Below, piece after piece: positions 1-9,209 of a DNA stretch of 64,000 bases; position 1 is the first letter of the stretch, and each line of letters begins with the position of its first letter. The stretch spans positions 3,818,001 through 3,882,000 of the forward strand of contig NZ_CP026362.1 in the NCBI RefSeq assembly GCF_004116955.1, given 5' to 3'. The position numbers were made by a program, and so were the translations under genes. The notes beneath the pieces are model-generated. The model had not been told where the DNA came from. It saw nothing but the letters and a program-made list of their open reading frames with translations, and made no database searches. The DNA is from Bacillus vallismortis (GTDB taxonomy: Bacteria; Bacillota; Bacilli; Bacillales; Bacillaceae).

Positions 1-4
1 GGTG

Positions 5-8
5 TCGT
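5..8 (+). promoter_or_regulatory. possible -10 (CGTC) of an ECF/SigY promoter
   Basis: A CGTC core of the type used by ECF sigma factors lies about 40 bases upstream of sigY. SigY is known to transcribe its own operon. The matching -35 element would fall before the window start, so it cannot be checked here. Confidence 0.3.
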
Positions 9-48
9 CTCATAAGGCAGAAAAACAAAAAAGGGGGGATCGCGGCCA

Positions 49-585
49 TTGGATACACATGAAGAACAGAAGCTGATTCAGCAGGCGAAAGAGGGGAACG
101 ACGAGGCGTTTACAGCCCTATTCCACTATCATTATTCTTTTTTATATAAATACTTGTTGAAGCTTTCCCTTCACCCTGATCTCAGTGAGGAACTTGTTCA
201 GGAAACCTTTCTAAAAGGGTACATTCATTTAAAGAGCTTCCAAGGCCGTTCCAAATTCTCCACGTGGCTGATCTCTATTGCGTCGAGGCTCTACCTCGAT
301 CACCAGAAAAAGAGAAAGAGAGAATGGAAACGGAATCAGGCGGTTACAGAGGAAACAATACGCAAAATAAAGTGGGACATGTCAATGAAAGGATCTGAGT
401 GGAGCGAGACGCTTGATCTCTTTTCCCGGCTTGACCCGAAGCTGCGCACGCCCGTTTTATTAAGGCACTATTACAGCTATACCTACGCCGAAATCGGGCT
501 GATGCTGCAAATCAAGGAAGGCACGGTTAAGTCTAGGGTTCATAAAGGGCTCCAGCAAATCAGAAAGGAGTGGACTGATGAATAA
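49..585 (+). CDS. sigY: ECF RNA polymerase sigma factor SigY
   Basis: A 178-residue ECF (group 4) sigma factor. Region 2 spans about residues 8-85, with the core-binding stretch around [14 protein letters not shown]. Region 4 spans about 118-175, with a helix-turn-helix around [20 protein letters not shown] that reads the -35 element. The start is TTG, chosen because an AAAGGGGGG ribosome site precedes it by about 8 bases. It heads a tightly packed operon (8-bp overlap with the next gene) that carries its own negative regulators and an ABC exporter. In B. subtilis SigY activates this operon autogenously and is active on nitrogen starvation. The sequence is nearly identical to the 168 protein as I remember it. 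Confidence 0.96.
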   Translation: MDTHEEQKLIQQAKEGNDEAFTALFHYHYSFLYKYLLKLSLHPDLSEELVQETFLKGYIHLKSFQGRSKFSTWLISIASRLYLDHQKKRKREWKRNQAVTEETIRKIKWDMSMKGSEWSETLDLFSRLDPKLRTPVLLRHYYSYTYAEIGLMLQIKEGTVKSRVHKGLQQIRKEWTDE

Positions 586-895
586 AGAAAAGCGATCTGT
601 TCAGTTAAAATCGGAATTGCAGAAAATCGACCAATGCGCCAACCCGAATATACCGAGTCAAAAAGAGTTGCTTGATCAATTGGCACAAATGAAAGCCGAA
701 CGAAGAAAAAGCCTGCTAAAAGAAGTGATGTTATTTATGTTCTGTGCGCTGGCGATGGTAAGCGCGGCGATGCTGGCATTTCATCAAGTTCCCGTTGTTT
801 TTGTCGTGCTTCAGGTCTGTGCGCTGGCTGTCCTGCCGGTTTTGATTGCGGCCGAGAAAAAACGATACCTCGGCGAACGTGAGGTGAAGCGCTGA
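578..895 (+). CDS. yxlC: YxlC, anti-SigY regulatory membrane protein
   Basis: A 105-residue protein with a charged, probably cytoplasmic N-terminal half (1-45) and two hydrophobic segments (about 49-67 and 72-90). This is the layout of a small membrane-anchored anti-sigma factor. The start overlaps the end of sigY by 8 bases, implying translational coupling and matched stoichiometry. In B. subtilis yxlC is required, with yxlD, to keep SigY inactive. Function is assigned from position and family knowledge; there is no catalytic motif to check. Confidence 0.9.
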   Translation: MNKEKRSVQLKSELQKIDQCANPNIPSQKELLDQLAQMKAERRKSLLKEVMLFMFCALAMVSAAMLAFHQVPVVFVVLQVCALAVLPVLIAAEKKRYLGEREVKR

Positions 896-1101
896 TGTCC
901 CAAACAGAAATGATCGTAGCGGTGGCTGCTTGTCTCATCCTTTTGGCACAGGGAATCTTTTTATTCATTGATGCGAAAAAACGGGATCGTCTGGCATGGG
1001 TCTGGGGAATTGTCGGGTTAATTCAAGCGCCGATGCCTCTGATTTGCTATTACTTTTTTGTGATTAGGCCAGACCGGAAGAAAAGGGGGATAAAGAAATG
1101 A
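895..1101 (+). CDS. yxlD: YxlD, small membrane protein needed to restrain SigY
   Basis: A 68-residue protein with two transmembrane helices (about 5-26 and 34-57) and a basic C-terminal tail. It resembles the phospholipase-D nuclease N-terminal (PLDc_N) membrane domain found as stand-alone small proteins in Bacillus. It shares one base with yxlC (TGATG). It acts with YxlC in negative control of SigY in B. subtilis; the mechanism is not evident from sequence. Confidence 0.88.
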   Translation: MSQTEMIVAVAACLILLAQGIFLFIDAKKRDRLAWVWGIVGLIQAPMPLICYYFFVIRPDRKKRGIKK

Positions 1102-1286
1102 ATATTTCTTGGGAAATGATTTTGCCGCTGATTGGATTGCAGGTTGTACTGGCTGTATTCGCTCTTATTTGCTGTATAAAGGAAGAGCGGACAAACGGGC
1201 CAAAGTGGATATGGGCAGCGGTCATTGTGTGTATCAATATCATCGGGCCGATTTTATTTTTTACCGTCGGCAGAAAGCAAAGGTGA
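1098..1286 (+). CDS. yxlE: YxlE, small PLDc_N-type membrane protein
   Basis: A 62-residue protein with two membrane helices (about 5-26 and 36-57), similar in layout to YxlD but with little direct identity. Its ATG overlaps the TGA of yxlD (ATGA). It belongs to the sigY operon and has been implicated with YxlC and YxlD in SigY control; its individual role is unclear. Confidence 0.85.
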   Translation: MNISWEMILPLIGLQVVLAVFALICCIKEERTNGPKWIWAAVIVCINIIGPILFFTVGRKQR

Positions 1287-1292
1287 GCGGGC

Positions 1293-2180
1293 ATGCTGTC
1301 TATCGAGTCATTATGCAAATCGTATCGGCACCATCCAGCTGTAAAGAATGTCAGTTTTCATGTGAATAAAAACGAATGTGTCGCACTATTAGGCCCTAAT
1401 GGTGCAGGTAAAACCACAACGCTCCACATGCTGGCCGGGCTGCTTTCACCAACCTCCGGCACCATAAAACTGTTAGGGGAGAAAAAGCCGGATCGGCGTT
1501 TGATCGGATACCTTCCGCAGTACCCAGCCTTTTATTCGTGGATGACCGCAAACGAATGTTTAACCTTTGCCGGGAGACTGTCCGGCCTCACGAAGAAAAA
1601 ATGCCGAGAGGAAGTCGGCGGGATGCTTGAATTTGTCGGCTTGCAGGAATCGGCACACAAAAGAATCGGCGGTTATTCAGGCGGCATGAAGCAAAGACTC
1701 GGTCTGGCACAGGCGCTGCTCCATCAACCGAAGCTTTTGATACTGGATGAACCGGTGTCCGCTCTAGATCCGGCAGGGCGGTTCGAGGTGCTGGATATGA
1801 TGCGGGAGCTGAAGAAGCACATGGCTGTCCTGTTTTCCACACACGTTTTGCACGATGCGGAGCAGGTGTGTGATCAGGTGGTCATCATGAAAAGCGGGGA
1901 GGTTTCTTGGAAAGGCGAGTTACAACAGTTGAAAAAACTGCATCAAACGAACGTTTTCACCCTTTCAGTGAAAGAGAATTTGAAGGGCTGGCTTGAAGAT
2001 AAGCCTTACGTATCAGCTATTGTCTATATCAACCCGTCCCAAGCTGTTTTCGAGCTGCCTGGTATACACGCTGGGCGGGCATTGTTGAGTGATTGTATCC
2101 GGGCGGGATTGACCGTCACCCATTTCGAGCAGAAAACGGAGTCTCTTGAAGACGTCTATCTACAGGTGGTGCACGCATGA
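1293..2180 (+). CDS. yxlF: ABC transporter ATP-binding protein YxlF
   Basis: A 295-residue ABC ATPase of the drug/antibiotic export type. The Walker A motif GPNGAGKT is at about 34-41, the ABC signature SGGMKQR at 129-135, and the Walker B with catalytic Glu (LLILDEP) at 148-154. The last 80 residues form the C-terminal extension usual for ABC-2 partners. It starts 6 bases after yxlE and its end overlaps yxlG, so the two form one exporter. The substrate is unknown; control by SigY suggests a role in resistance to, or export of, a toxic peptide. Confidence 0.93.
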   Translation: MLSIESLCKSYRHHPAVKNVSFHVNKNECVALLGPNGAGKTTTLHMLAGLLSPTSGTIKLLGEKKPDRRLIGYLPQYPAFYSWMTANECLTFAGRLSGLTKKKCREEVGGMLEFVGLQESAHKRIGGYSGGMKQRLGLAQALLHQPKLLILDEPVSALDPAGRFEVLDMMRELKKHMAVLFSTHVLHDAEQVCDQVVIMKSGEVSWKGELQQLKKLHQTNVFTLSVKENLKGWLEDKPYVSAIVYINPSQAVFELPGIHAGRALLSDCIRAGLTVTHFEQKTESLEDVYLQVVHA

Positions 2181-2953
2181 AGGTGTTGATGACGCTATTT
2201 CAAAAAGAATGGCTCGAGGGGTGGAAAAGCGGCAAGCTGATTTGGCTGCCGATCGCGATGATGGTCGTGGGGCTGACACAGCCGCTGACCATATATTATA
2301 TGCCGGAAATCATCGCACACGGGGGAAACCTTCCCGACGGCATGAAAATCAGTTTTTCAATGCCTTCCGGGCCTGAAGTAATGGTCAGCACGCTTTCTCA
2401 ATTCAATACGCTTGGCATGGCTCTGGTCATCTTCAGCGTCATGGGCAGCGTGGCGAATGAAAGAAGTCAAGGCGTTACGTCGCTGATCATGTCGCGGCCT
2501 GTTTCGGCAGTACAGTATATCTTGAGCAAATGGCTTATCCAAAGCGTGATAGGCATCGCGTCGTTTGCCGCTGGATACGGGCTTGCCTATTATTACGTCC
2601 GGCTGCTGTTTGAGGACCCATCCTTCAGCCGCTTTGCCGGAAGCCTTGGCCTTTATGCTCTTTGGATCATGTTTATGGTGACTGCCGGCCTTGCCGGAAG
2701 CACGATGTTTCGGTCTCTCGGAGCAGCCGCGGCTTCCGGAATCGGGCTTACAGCTGCCGTTTCCTTTGCGGCTTCGCTATTTCCCGAAGATGCGAAGTGG
2801 CTTCCGGCTGCGCTTTGCAAGCAGGCGGAGCATATCCTTCTTCATGGAGAGCGGGCGGATTTCTTCGGATGGTCGCTTACATGTTCCTCTTTGTGCATCG
2901 TGCTTCTGGCCATGTTTTCAGTGTGGCGCTTCCGGCGGTATGAAAGCTATTAA
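2177..2953 (+). CDS. yxlG: ABC transporter permease YxlG
   Basis: A 258-residue ABC-2 type permease with about six transmembrane helices, partner of the YxlF ATPase. The ATG overlaps the yxlF stop (ATGA). The gene ends 4 bases inside the convergent yxlH gene, with no terminator between them. The exported substrate cannot be deduced. Confidence 0.92.
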   Translation: MKVLMTLFQKEWLEGWKSGKLIWLPIAMMVVGLTQPLTIYYMPEIIAHGGNLPDGMKISFSMPSGPEVMVSTLSQFNTLGMALVIFSVMGSVANERSQGVTSLIMSRPVSAVQYILSKWLIQSVIGIASFAAGYGLAYYYVRLLFEDPSFSRFAGSLGLYALWIMFMVTAGLAGSTMFRSLGAAAASGIGLTAAVSFAASLFPEDAKWLPAALCKQAEHILLHGERADFFGWSLTCSSLCIVLLAMFSVWRFRRYESY

Positions 2954-4152
2954 TTGCTCATGCCACGCTTTTGCGCAAACATCACAAGAAAGGCGGCAAA
3001 TGCCAGCGCCCCGGCTCCATAAAAAACTCCCGCAAGCCCGAAAAGCTGTGCGATTTTTCCGGCAAGAAGGGGCCCGAGGAAGATGCCTAGCGCATAAAAT
3101 GATTGATAAAATCCCATGGCCGACATTTTTAAACGGGCCGAACTGATATCGACGACTCGGCTGAGCAGCAGAGGAAACACGAAACCGAGCGCCAGCCCGA
3201 TGCAGGCATGCGTGATGCAAATCGTGAACAACGTAGCTGAAAACGGAACGAATAGCAAACAGGCTCCGGTCACAGCAAAACTTGAGAGCAGCACGGAGTA
3301 AGCGGTTCGGCTTGTCATGCGCAGAAATACAACGCTTAATGTGGCGGCTGCATGAGGGAGGAAAAAGGCGCTCATCACCCAAAGCAGCTCCGCGTCACCC
3401 ATTCCGAGCTGATGAATGTAAAGCGGTGTAAAACCAAACACGGTCATAAATAACACCGCGTGGGCGGTCATAGACAGGATGGTGAAAAGCTTGAGCTTCG
3501 GCAGCCGCAATGTGTCTTTGATGGATTGCGGCACACGGATTGTGTCGCGATTCGCTGGAGCAGCCGAAGGGTCTTTAATAAAGCAGCAGATCACCAAGCC
3601 GATGGCCGAGGCCGCCAGCGCCATCCAAAACGGAACCTGCCTGCCTAAGCGGGCTGCCGCAAGCCCGCAGAACACAATGCTGGCGAACTGAGGCATGACA
3701 GTGAAAAACTGCATCATGCCCATTGCTTTTGAGGCGTTTTCGCTGTTGAAATACTGCGCGTATAAAATGGTCGCCATGACCCACATAGAGGCGGTGATTC
3801 CCGCAAACAACCGTGCGGCCAGCACGAAGAAGAAAGAATCAAACAGCAGAAAAAGCAGGCTGCTGAGGACGGAAAAACCAAACCCGCAGATTAACAATTG
3901 CTTGCGTATAGAAAACAGGATGTCTGACAGCAAACCGAGCGGAAATCGAAGAAGGATTTGCGTCACCCCGTAGCTGCCGAGAATGATGCCGATGGCGCCG
4001 TATGAAAAGTGCAGGTCCTCCAAATACAGGCTGAAAACAGGCACGTAAATATAGCCTGAAAACCATAAACAAAATACCATGCATAAAAAAACGGCGTGAT
4101 CTAAAGCGCCGATTGTTTTTTTCTGAGACATCATGTCCTGCTGTAATTCCAT
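2950..4152 (-). CDS. yxlH: MFS efflux transporter YxlH
   Basis: A 400-residue major facilitator protein with 12 predicted transmembrane helices and a basic loop after helix 2 ([12 protein letters not shown]). The ATG at 4152 was chosen over an upstream in-frame start (to 4206) because GGTGGAG precedes it by 7 bases. A further downstream Met pair is also possible. It converges on yxlG with a 4-base overlap of the two coding ends. Family members export drugs or sugars; no substrate is evident. Confidence 0.88.
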   Translation of the reverse strand: MELQQDMMSQKKTIGALDHAVFLCMVFCLWFSGYIYVPVFSLYLEDLHFSYGAIGIILGSYGVTQILLRFPLGLLSDILFSIRKQLLICGFGFSVLSSLLFLLFDSFFFVLAARLFAGITASMWVMATILYAQYFNSENASKAMGMMQFFTVMPQFASIVFCGLAAARLGRQVPFWMALAASAIGLVICCFIKDPSAAPANRDTIRVPQSIKDTLRLPKLKLFTILSMTAHAVLFMTVFGFTPLYIHQLGMGDAELLWVMSAFFLPHAAATLSVVFLRMTSRTAYSVLLSSFAVTGACLLFVPFSATLFTICITHACIGLALGFVFPLLLSRVVDISSARLKMSAMGFYQSFYALGIFLGPLLAGKIAQLFGLAGVFYGAGALAFAAFLVMFAQKRGMSN

Positions 4153-4214
4153 CTTTCCTCTCCACCCTTTTCTTCCAGTACAACACAAATGCTGAAGGCG
4201 TTTCAATACAAAAA

Positions 4215-4244
4215 TAAAAAACAGGACTGCAAATAAGTCCTGTT
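4215..4244 (-). terminator. terminator after the EamA transporter gene
   Basis: A 9-base-pair hairpin (AACAGGACT paired with AGTCCTGTT) followed on the minus strand by a T-rich run. It starts right at the stop codon of the upstream minus-strand gene. Confidence 0.85.
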
Positions 4245-5167
4245 CATAACTTCTTCCCGCTATTTATGCTATCTTGTGGAACTGCTGCTTGTTTAGGCTG
4301 ATACTCTGACGTATAAATGGCAAGAAGGATTAATATTGCACCAAGCCATTCAAAACCCTTTATCATTTCGTTTAATAACATAAACGCGAATAGAGTGGCA
4401 AAAATAGGTTCTGTTAATTCATAAAATTGAACTTGATTCGCTTTAAGGTAATTTAATGCTTTTGTTGTGCAGTAGAAACCTCCAATTGTCGGCAAAAGCG
4501 CAAGTGCTATGAGCGATGGATACGCATGAGCCTGAGGCAACACAAATCCTTCTGCAACAAACGGGAAAAAAAGATAGATGCTTCCGAAAAGTGTAAAATA
4601 CCATACTAAAGCAAGCCCACTCTTTAAATCGAACTTTTTAGTGGCTACTAAAAACAAGCCATAGCCCATACCAGCAATGATTGCCAACAAGGTACCGATT
4701 GAAAAATGAAAATTCATTGTTCCTTCGCCCATATGCATGAAAAGCAACCCGGCAATTAGTAAAATTAATCCAACCATTTGGAACATATTTTTTTTCTCAC
4801 GCAGGAAGACTGCCCCGCAAAGAAATGTAGTAAGCGCTGAGGTTCCCAATAATATAAAGACGACGATCGAAACTTGATCGTATTGATAAGCAGCTGTTTC
4901 AAAATAATAGAGAATAAATATGCCTAAGAAAGAGCAAATAATTAATTGTTTACTCCTACCCCTGAGTTCTCTTATTTCTTTTTGTATTCCTTTATGAAAC
5001 AAAGCTGCAATTGAAATGAATAGAAAAGCAAATAAACATTTATAAAATGAGATGGCGGCGGAAGTTAGATTTGACATGAATAGATTTTTGCTGATGATTC
5101 CAACACTTCCGTTCAGTAAAGCTGCTAAAAGAGCCAAAGTCGCTCCTATTACATAATGATTTTTCAT
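4244..5167 (-). CDS. EamA (DMT superfamily) metabolite transporter
   Basis: A 307-residue drug/metabolite transporter with ten hydrophobic helices arranged as two EamA repeats (about 5-140 and 155-285). Relatives export amino acids or other small metabolites. Its ATG overlaps the TGA of the desaturase gene (ATGA), so the two are co-translated and probably act together. The pair is AT-rich relative to the flanks and I do not know it at this location in B. subtilis 168, where yxlH and katX are neighbours. The substrate is unknown; an exporter for the desaturase product is an inference. Confidence 0.85.
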   Translation of the reverse strand: MKNHYVIGATLALLAALLNGSVGIISKNLFMSNLTSAAISFYKCLFAFLFISIAALFHKGIQKEIRELRGRSKQLIICSFLGIFILYYFETAAYQYDQVSIVVFILLGTSALTTFLCGAVFLREKKNMFQMVGLILLIAGLLFMHMGEGTMNFHFSIGTLLAIIAGMGYGLFLVATKKFDLKSGLALVWYFTLFGSIYLFFPFVAEGFVLPQAHAYPSLIALALLPTIGGFYCTTKALNYLKANQVQFYELTEPIFATLFAFMLLNEMIKGFEWLGAILILLAIYTSEYQPKQAAVPQDSINSGKKL

Positions 5168-6141
5168 CCTGCCACCTTTCCTGAAATCGGTAGTTTTTGA
5201 TTCTTAATAAGATCTTTTATTAACGGCGGATTTGAATTGGAAGAGAAAAACACTCCGCCCATATAGCTGTTTAATGTTTTATAATTTTCATCTTTCATCA
5301 TGATGAGATGGGCTTTTTTTATGTTCCAATAGGGAATGCTGGCTTGAAGGTGATGGGTTAAATGATAGGCTTCTCCATGAATGCTTAAAAAAAAGGCTTC
5401 CAGCCAATGGCTATAACGATTGCGGGTCATTTTTAAGCTTTCATTATTTCGATAAACTAATGGATAATGCTCGGCCAATTCAATAAACCAACCAATTGCC
5501 ATAAATGAAGTAAAGAAGGGAACCACCCAGAATAATAGAAAATAATGAAACACGCCAAAATAAATGATAACTGCTAAAATGATAAGCCAGTAAACAGACA
5601 TATAAAAATATTGTCTAGGGTGTTTTTTAAATTGAAGCATTCTATTTTTAAATACATAATAAGAATAACTTATAACATTTAATAAAAATAGGGGCTTAAG
5701 TATATATTTGTATAAAAAATGCTTATGGCTATTTAACTTGTATAAACCTATATCGAGATGGTATTGATAGTCGGGGTCCTTATCGGGATTGCCTAAATGG
5801 GTGTGATGGCCCTTGACGTGTGAATCTTTATAAATATTGAATTCTTGTCCAATTAAATAACCGGAGAGATATGTACCTAAGAAATAATTAAGTTTTTTGT
5901 TTTTTGCTAAGCATAGATGTGATGCATCATGAAGAATTGTGGCTAGTGCTCTTTGCCTCGACCCAATTAACAAAACTGATAAAGGGTAGAATAAATAATT
6001 AAGCTGGCATAAATAGATGGCAACAGCAATAACTAGAAAATCATAAACAATACCTGCCAGCCCGCGATAATTATTTGATTTGTACAAGGGCCTTAATTCA
6101 GTTGTGATTTCTTTTGAGAAACGGTAATGAAGATAATCCAC
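5164..6141 (-). CDS. membrane fatty-acid-desaturase-family protein
   Basis: A 325-residue integral membrane di-iron oxygenase. The histidine boxes are HDASH (71-75), HxxxHHxH (108-115) and HLTHH (260-264), separated by hydrophobic segments as in acyl desaturases and hydroxylases. The GTG at 6141 was chosen because AAAAAGGAG stands 7 bases upstream; the open frame itself extends to 6189. It is shorter than the B. subtilis phospholipid desaturase Des and not closely like it. Relatives act on lipids or on small metabolites (for example the rhizobitoxine desaturase type). It is the first gene of a two-gene unit with the EamA transporter. Substrate unknown. Confidence 0.85.
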   Translation of the reverse strand: MDYLHYRFSKEITTELRPLYKSNNYRGLAGIVYDFLVIAVAIYLCQLNYLFYPLSVLLIGSRQRALATILHDASHLCLAKNKKLNYFLGTYLSGYLIGQEFNIYKDSHVKGHHTHLGNPDKDPDYQYHLDIGLYKLNSHKHFLYKYILKPLFLLNVISYSYYVFKNRMLQFKKHPRQYFYMSVYWLIILAVIIYFGVFHYFLLFWVVPFFTSFMAIGWFIELAEHYPLVYRNNESLKMTRNRYSHWLEAFFLSIHGEAYHLTHHLQASIPYWNIKKAHLIMMKDENYKTLNSYMGGVFFSSNSNPPLIKDLIKNQKLPISGKVAG

Positions 6142-6235
6142 GTCTGCACTCCTTTTTTGAGAATATTTACATGAACATATTAATCGCATATTTGTTAAAA
6201 TTCAACATTATATTCAAAAAGTATACAAAAATTAT

Positions 6236-6269
6236 ACAAAAAGAGCTGCCTGATCGGCAGCCTTTTTGT
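6236..6269. terminator. terminator downstream of katX
   Basis: A GCTGCC/GGCAGC hairpin with A-runs on one side and T-runs on the other, between the end of katX and the promoter region of the desaturase gene. In the minus direction it ends katX. Confidence 0.8.
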
Positions 6270-6272
6270 ATA

Positions 6273-7916
6273 TTAATACGGATCAGACGGATGGCTCTCC
6301 TGTTCAGCCTGCATGGCAGCCTGCTCAGTCTCTGTTGTGCCGATCGGTCCGTTGCTATTGTTTTCTGAGACTTTTTTCAGCCCTTCCGCTACACGTTTTC
6401 CATAGTCGGGATCAGCTTTTGTAAAATTTTCAATCATCTGATCCTGAATTTCTTTTCGGCATGTGGAAAGGGTATTGACCAGATTCGTGATCAATTCGTT
6501 CCGTTCAAATTCAGAAAATCTCCGGTAGGTCTCTCCAGCCTGCCCGAAGTTGTTCGTTCTGTCGATCGCTTCACGCTTCACATCACCTTCGACATGCGGC
6601 GTATGATCTTTGCCATCCTGCTTCGCTTCCGTCAGCCCGCCCATAATGGATGGCTCATAGTTGACGTGCGGGTTTTGGCCTTCTGCTCTATCGGTCCGGT
6701 ATAGCATTTGTCCGCCTTCCTGGTTGGTGGCGACATGCTTTTTCGGCGAGTTAATCGGAAGCTGCAGGTAATTTGCGCCTACACGGTAGCGCTGCGTATC
6801 AGAGTAGGAAAACGTCCGCCCCTGAAGTAATTTATCATCTGAGAAATCAAGCCCGTCAACAAGCACTCCCGTTCCGAATGATGCTTGTTCCACTTCCGCA
6901 TGGTAGTTTTCAGGGTTTTTGTTCAGAACGAGTTTGCCGATCGGCTTCCATGGGAAATCGTCTTTATACCACAGCTTTGTCGGATCAAGCGGATCAAAGT
7001 CCAGTTCAGGATGCTCATCGTCGCTCATGATTTGGGCATAGACTTCCCATTCTGGATAATCGCCATTTTCAATCGCTTCATACAAATCCTGTGTTGCATG
7101 GTTAAAATTCTTCCCTTGAATCTCTTCCGCTTCCTTTTGTGTCAGGTTGCGGATGCCCTGCTTTGGCTCGAAATGATATTTCACGAGAACGGCCTTGCCC
7201 TCCTCATTCACCCATTTATAGGCGTGTACGCCCGAACCCTGCATTTGCCGGTAGTTGGCCGGAATGCCCCAAGGCGAAAATAAGAAAGTGATCATATGTG
7301 TCGCTTCAGGAGACTGAGAAATGAAATCGAAAATACGTTCACCATCTTGGATGTTGGTCACTGGATCAGGCTGAAATGCGTGTACAAGATCCGGGAATTT
7401 CAGCGGGTCACGGATAAAAAAGATTTTCAGGTTGTTCCCGACCAAATCCCAGTTTCCGTCTTCGGTATAAAGCTTAACGGCAAAACCGCGCGGGTCTCTC
7501 AATGTTTCAGGTGAGTGTTTGCCGTGATTCACCGTAGAAAAACGGACAAATGCCGGCGTTTGCTTGCCTTTTTCCTGAAAGAGCCGGGCCCTGGTGTACT
7601 TTGAGATCGGCTCGTCTCCAAAGGTTCCATAAGCTTCAAAATACCCGTGTGCACCCGCTCCTCTGGCGTGGACAACCCGCTCCGGAATGCGTTCCCTGTC
7701 AAAGTGGCTGATTTTTTCAAGAAAATCGTAGTTCTCAAGCGTCGTAGGCCCTCTGTTCCCGACCGTCCTCACATTTTGGTTGTCAGTGACAGGGTGCCCC
7801 TGCCTGTTCGTCAAAGTATCCTCTGACTCGTTTTTCCCGGATGTCTTATGAGAAAGCGCATCCTCGCTGCTTTGGGCATTTGTTCCGTGATGCTTGTTTT
7901 GATGATCATCTTTCAT
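6273..7916 (-). CDS. katX: major spore catalase KatX
   Basis: A 547-residue monofunctional haem catalase that disproportionates hydrogen peroxide. The active-site His lies in [14 protein letters not shown] and the essential Asn in [14 protein letters not shown]. The proximal haem-ligand region is [17 protein letters not shown]. The hydrophilic first 60 residues resemble those of other Bacillus catalases. The ATG at 7916 (MKDDHQNK) was preferred over an upstream in-frame extension because GGAGGGTC precedes it. In B. subtilis KatX is made in the forespore (SigF) and under SigB. It protects germinating spores. Upstream promoter elements fit that control. Confidence 0.95.
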   Translation of the reverse strand: MKDDHQNKHHGTNAQSSEDALSHKTSGKNESEDTLTNRQGHPVTDNQNVRTVGNRGPTTLENYDFLEKISHFDRERIPERVVHARGAGAHGYFEAYGTFGDEPISKYTRARLFQEKGKQTPAFVRFSTVNHGKHSPETLRDPRGFAVKLYTEDGNWDLVGNNLKIFFIRDPLKFPDLVHAFQPDPVTNIQDGERIFDFISQSPEATHMITFLFSPWGIPANYRQMQGSGVHAYKWVNEEGKAVLVKYHFEPKQGIRNLTQKEAEEIQGKNFNHATQDLYEAIENGDYPEWEVYAQIMSDDEHPELDFDPLDPTKLWYKDDFPWKPIGKLVLNKNPENYHAEVEQASFGTGVLVDGLDFSDDKLLQGRTFSYSDTQRYRVGANYLQLPINSPKKHVATNQEGGQMLYRTDRAEGQNPHVNYEPSIMGGLTEAKQDGKDHTPHVEGDVKREAIDRTNNFGQAGETYRRFSEFERNELITNLVNTLSTCRKEIQDQMIENFTKADPDYGKRVAEGLKKVSENNSNGPIGTTETEQAAMQAEQESHPSDPY

Positions 7917-7948
7917 TGGTTGACCCTCCTTTTTTGAACGGTAACAAT

Positions 7949-7975
7949 ATTCCCTGAATGGAAAGATTTTAAAAC
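7949..7975 (-). promoter_or_regulatory. SigB/SigF-type promoter of katX
   Basis: On the minus strand GTTTTA is followed after 15 bases by GGGAAT, close to the SigB pattern GTTTAA and GGGTAT. The GGGAATA core also suits SigF. It lies about 35 bases upstream of the katX start. katX is known to be transcribed by both sigma factors. Confidence 0.6.
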
Positions 7976-8044
7976 AGCTGTTTTTTTTCAGCGGGTTCGG
8001 GAATGGTACAATGTACAAAAATCGGTAAAAGGAGAGGTCGCTTT

Positions 8045-8635
8045 GTGACGAGAGAAAGACATCCGCTGCCCATCACGTTTTACCAAAAAAACGCCCTTGA
8101 GCTTGCCCCGGCGCTTCTCGGCTGCCTTCTGGTCAAAGAAACAGACCAAGGCACAGCGTCAGGCTATATCGTGGAAACAGAAGCTTATATGGGGGCTGAA
8201 GACAGAGCGGCCCACAGCTTTAACAATCGCCGGACGAAGCGGACTGAAATTATGTTTGCGGATGCTGGGCGCGTGTATACATACGTCATGCATACCCATA
8301 CGTTGCTGAATGTCGTCGCCGCAGAAGCAGATATCCCGCAAGCGGTATTAATCAGGGCGATTGAGCCCCATGAAGGCCAGCTGTTAATGGAAGAAAGGAG
8401 GCCGGGCCGTCGTCCGAGGGAATGGACAAACGGACCCGGAAAGCTGACCAAGGCGCTCGGCGTTACGATGAATGACTATGGACGCTGGATCACGGAACAG
8501 CCGCTTTACATCGAAAGCGGGTATACACCGGAGGACATTTCAACGGGCCCGCGCATCGGCATTGACAACAGTGGAGAGGCGCGGGATTATCCGTGGCGTT
8601 TCTGGGTGACGGGAAACAGGTACGTGTCGCGTTAG
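8045..8635 (+). CDS. yxlJ: putative 3-methyladenine DNA glycosylase YxlJ
   Basis: A 196-residue Mpg/AAG-family glycosylase that removes alkylated purines in base-excision repair. Family landmarks are VETEAYMG (catalytic Glu region) around 44-51, [13 protein letters not shown], and the DNA-binding [12 protein letters not shown] segment. The GTG at 8045 was chosen because AAAGGAGAGG lies just upstream. An earlier ATG at 8003 would add 14 atypical residues. It is transcribed divergently from katX and is followed after 1 base by yxzF. Confidence 0.93.
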   Translation: MTRERHPLPITFYQKNALELAPALLGCLLVKETDQGTASGYIVETEAYMGAEDRAAHSFNNRRTKRTEIMFADAGRVYTYVMHTHTLLNVVAAEADIPQAVLIRAIEPHEGQLLMEERRPGRRPREWTNGPGKLTKALGVTMNDYGRWITEQPLYIESGYTPEDISTGPRIGIDNSGEARDYPWRFWVTGNRYVSR

Positions 8636-8636
8636 C

Positions 8637-8822
8637 ATGTTTATGCAAAAGGCAATCAGGGGAATGGTTGAGAAAAAAGAAGGGGGAATCGGAGCGTTGA
8701 AAAAGATGATCAAAACCGTTATCAAATGGGCGCCGGTCGTTTACCCGATTGTTCGGAAAATCATGAAGGAACGCAAGGCGTCTAAACAAAAGAACACGTC
8801 CTCATCCCGAACAGCCGGCTGA
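8637..8822 (+). CDS. yxzF: small conserved protein YxzF
   Basis: A 61-residue, strongly basic protein with one amphipathic or hydrophobic stretch (about 27-43, [15 protein letters not shown]). It is unassigned functionally. It starts immediately after yxlJ, so it is probably co-transcribed. A second Met two residues in is an alternative start. The stop codon lies inside the first copy of an 18-bp direct repeat. The symbol is given from position between yxlJ and licR in 168. Confidence 0.7.
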   Translation: MFMQKAIRGMVEKKEGGIGALKKMIKTVIKWAPVVYPIVRKIMKERKASKQKNTSSSRTAG

Positions 8823-9058
8823 ACCCGGCTTTTCAGCATATCGGCAAACCCTTGCATTCGTGGTAAAACTCCAAGTGGGGAACGGCTGCTACATTCTCGG
8901 GGCGTCCTGCCTATACGCCGCCGTCATCACTTCGTTTGAAAGTCCGCTCCCAATGTTTGCCCGCCCTAGACTTCAAGGGTTTTCAATTCTGCGGAAAAGC
9001 CTAACACGTAAACGTGTTAGGCTTTTGCCAGCAATCTGATAGCCGGCTGAACCCGGCT
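8813..9058 (+). repeat. structured element bounded by an 18-bp direct repeat
   Basis: AGCCGGCTGAACCCGGCT occurs exactly at 8813-8830 and again at 9041-9058. It is itself a GC-rich hairpin; the second copy runs into GTTTTTT and is a plausible terminator of yxlJ-yxzF. The 210 bases between hold a 9-bp closing stem (AAACCCTTG at 8846-8854 with CAAGGGTTT at 8974-8982). A perfect 14-bp hairpin follows at 8995-9026. No ORF of note lies inside. It could be a copy of a dispersed non-coding repeat that duplicated or targeted the terminator. Confidence 0.65.
8995..9026. terminator. perfect bidirectional hairpin in the repeat element
   Basis: AAAAGCCTAACACG pairs exactly with CGTGTTAGGCTTTT around a TAAA loop. 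Short T-runs follow on both strands, so it can terminate in either direction, including transcripts of the structured element to its left. Confidence 0.7.
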
Positions 9059-9209
9059 GTTTTTTATGGGCCCGTTTTCCCTATTGCCCTCCGGATGTTC
9101 ATTGACTTGCCATTCTCTCCATTATAGAATTTATGTACATTTCATTCCTTCACCATCCTTTCTGCCTATTCACTTTATTCCCGCATCTACTTGATAGGAG
9201 GTTTTTCTC

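Noticed and set aside
2691..3146. 151-codon plus-strand frame across the yxlG-yxlH junction
   Set aside because: An out-of-frame reading of yxlG continuing antisense into yxlH; Arg/Ser/Cys-rich as expected of a shadow frame.
7917..8018. N-terminal extension of KatX by 34 residues
   Set aside because: It would run through the promoter elements and lacks a ribosome site; the ATG at 7916 has GGAGGGTC upstream.
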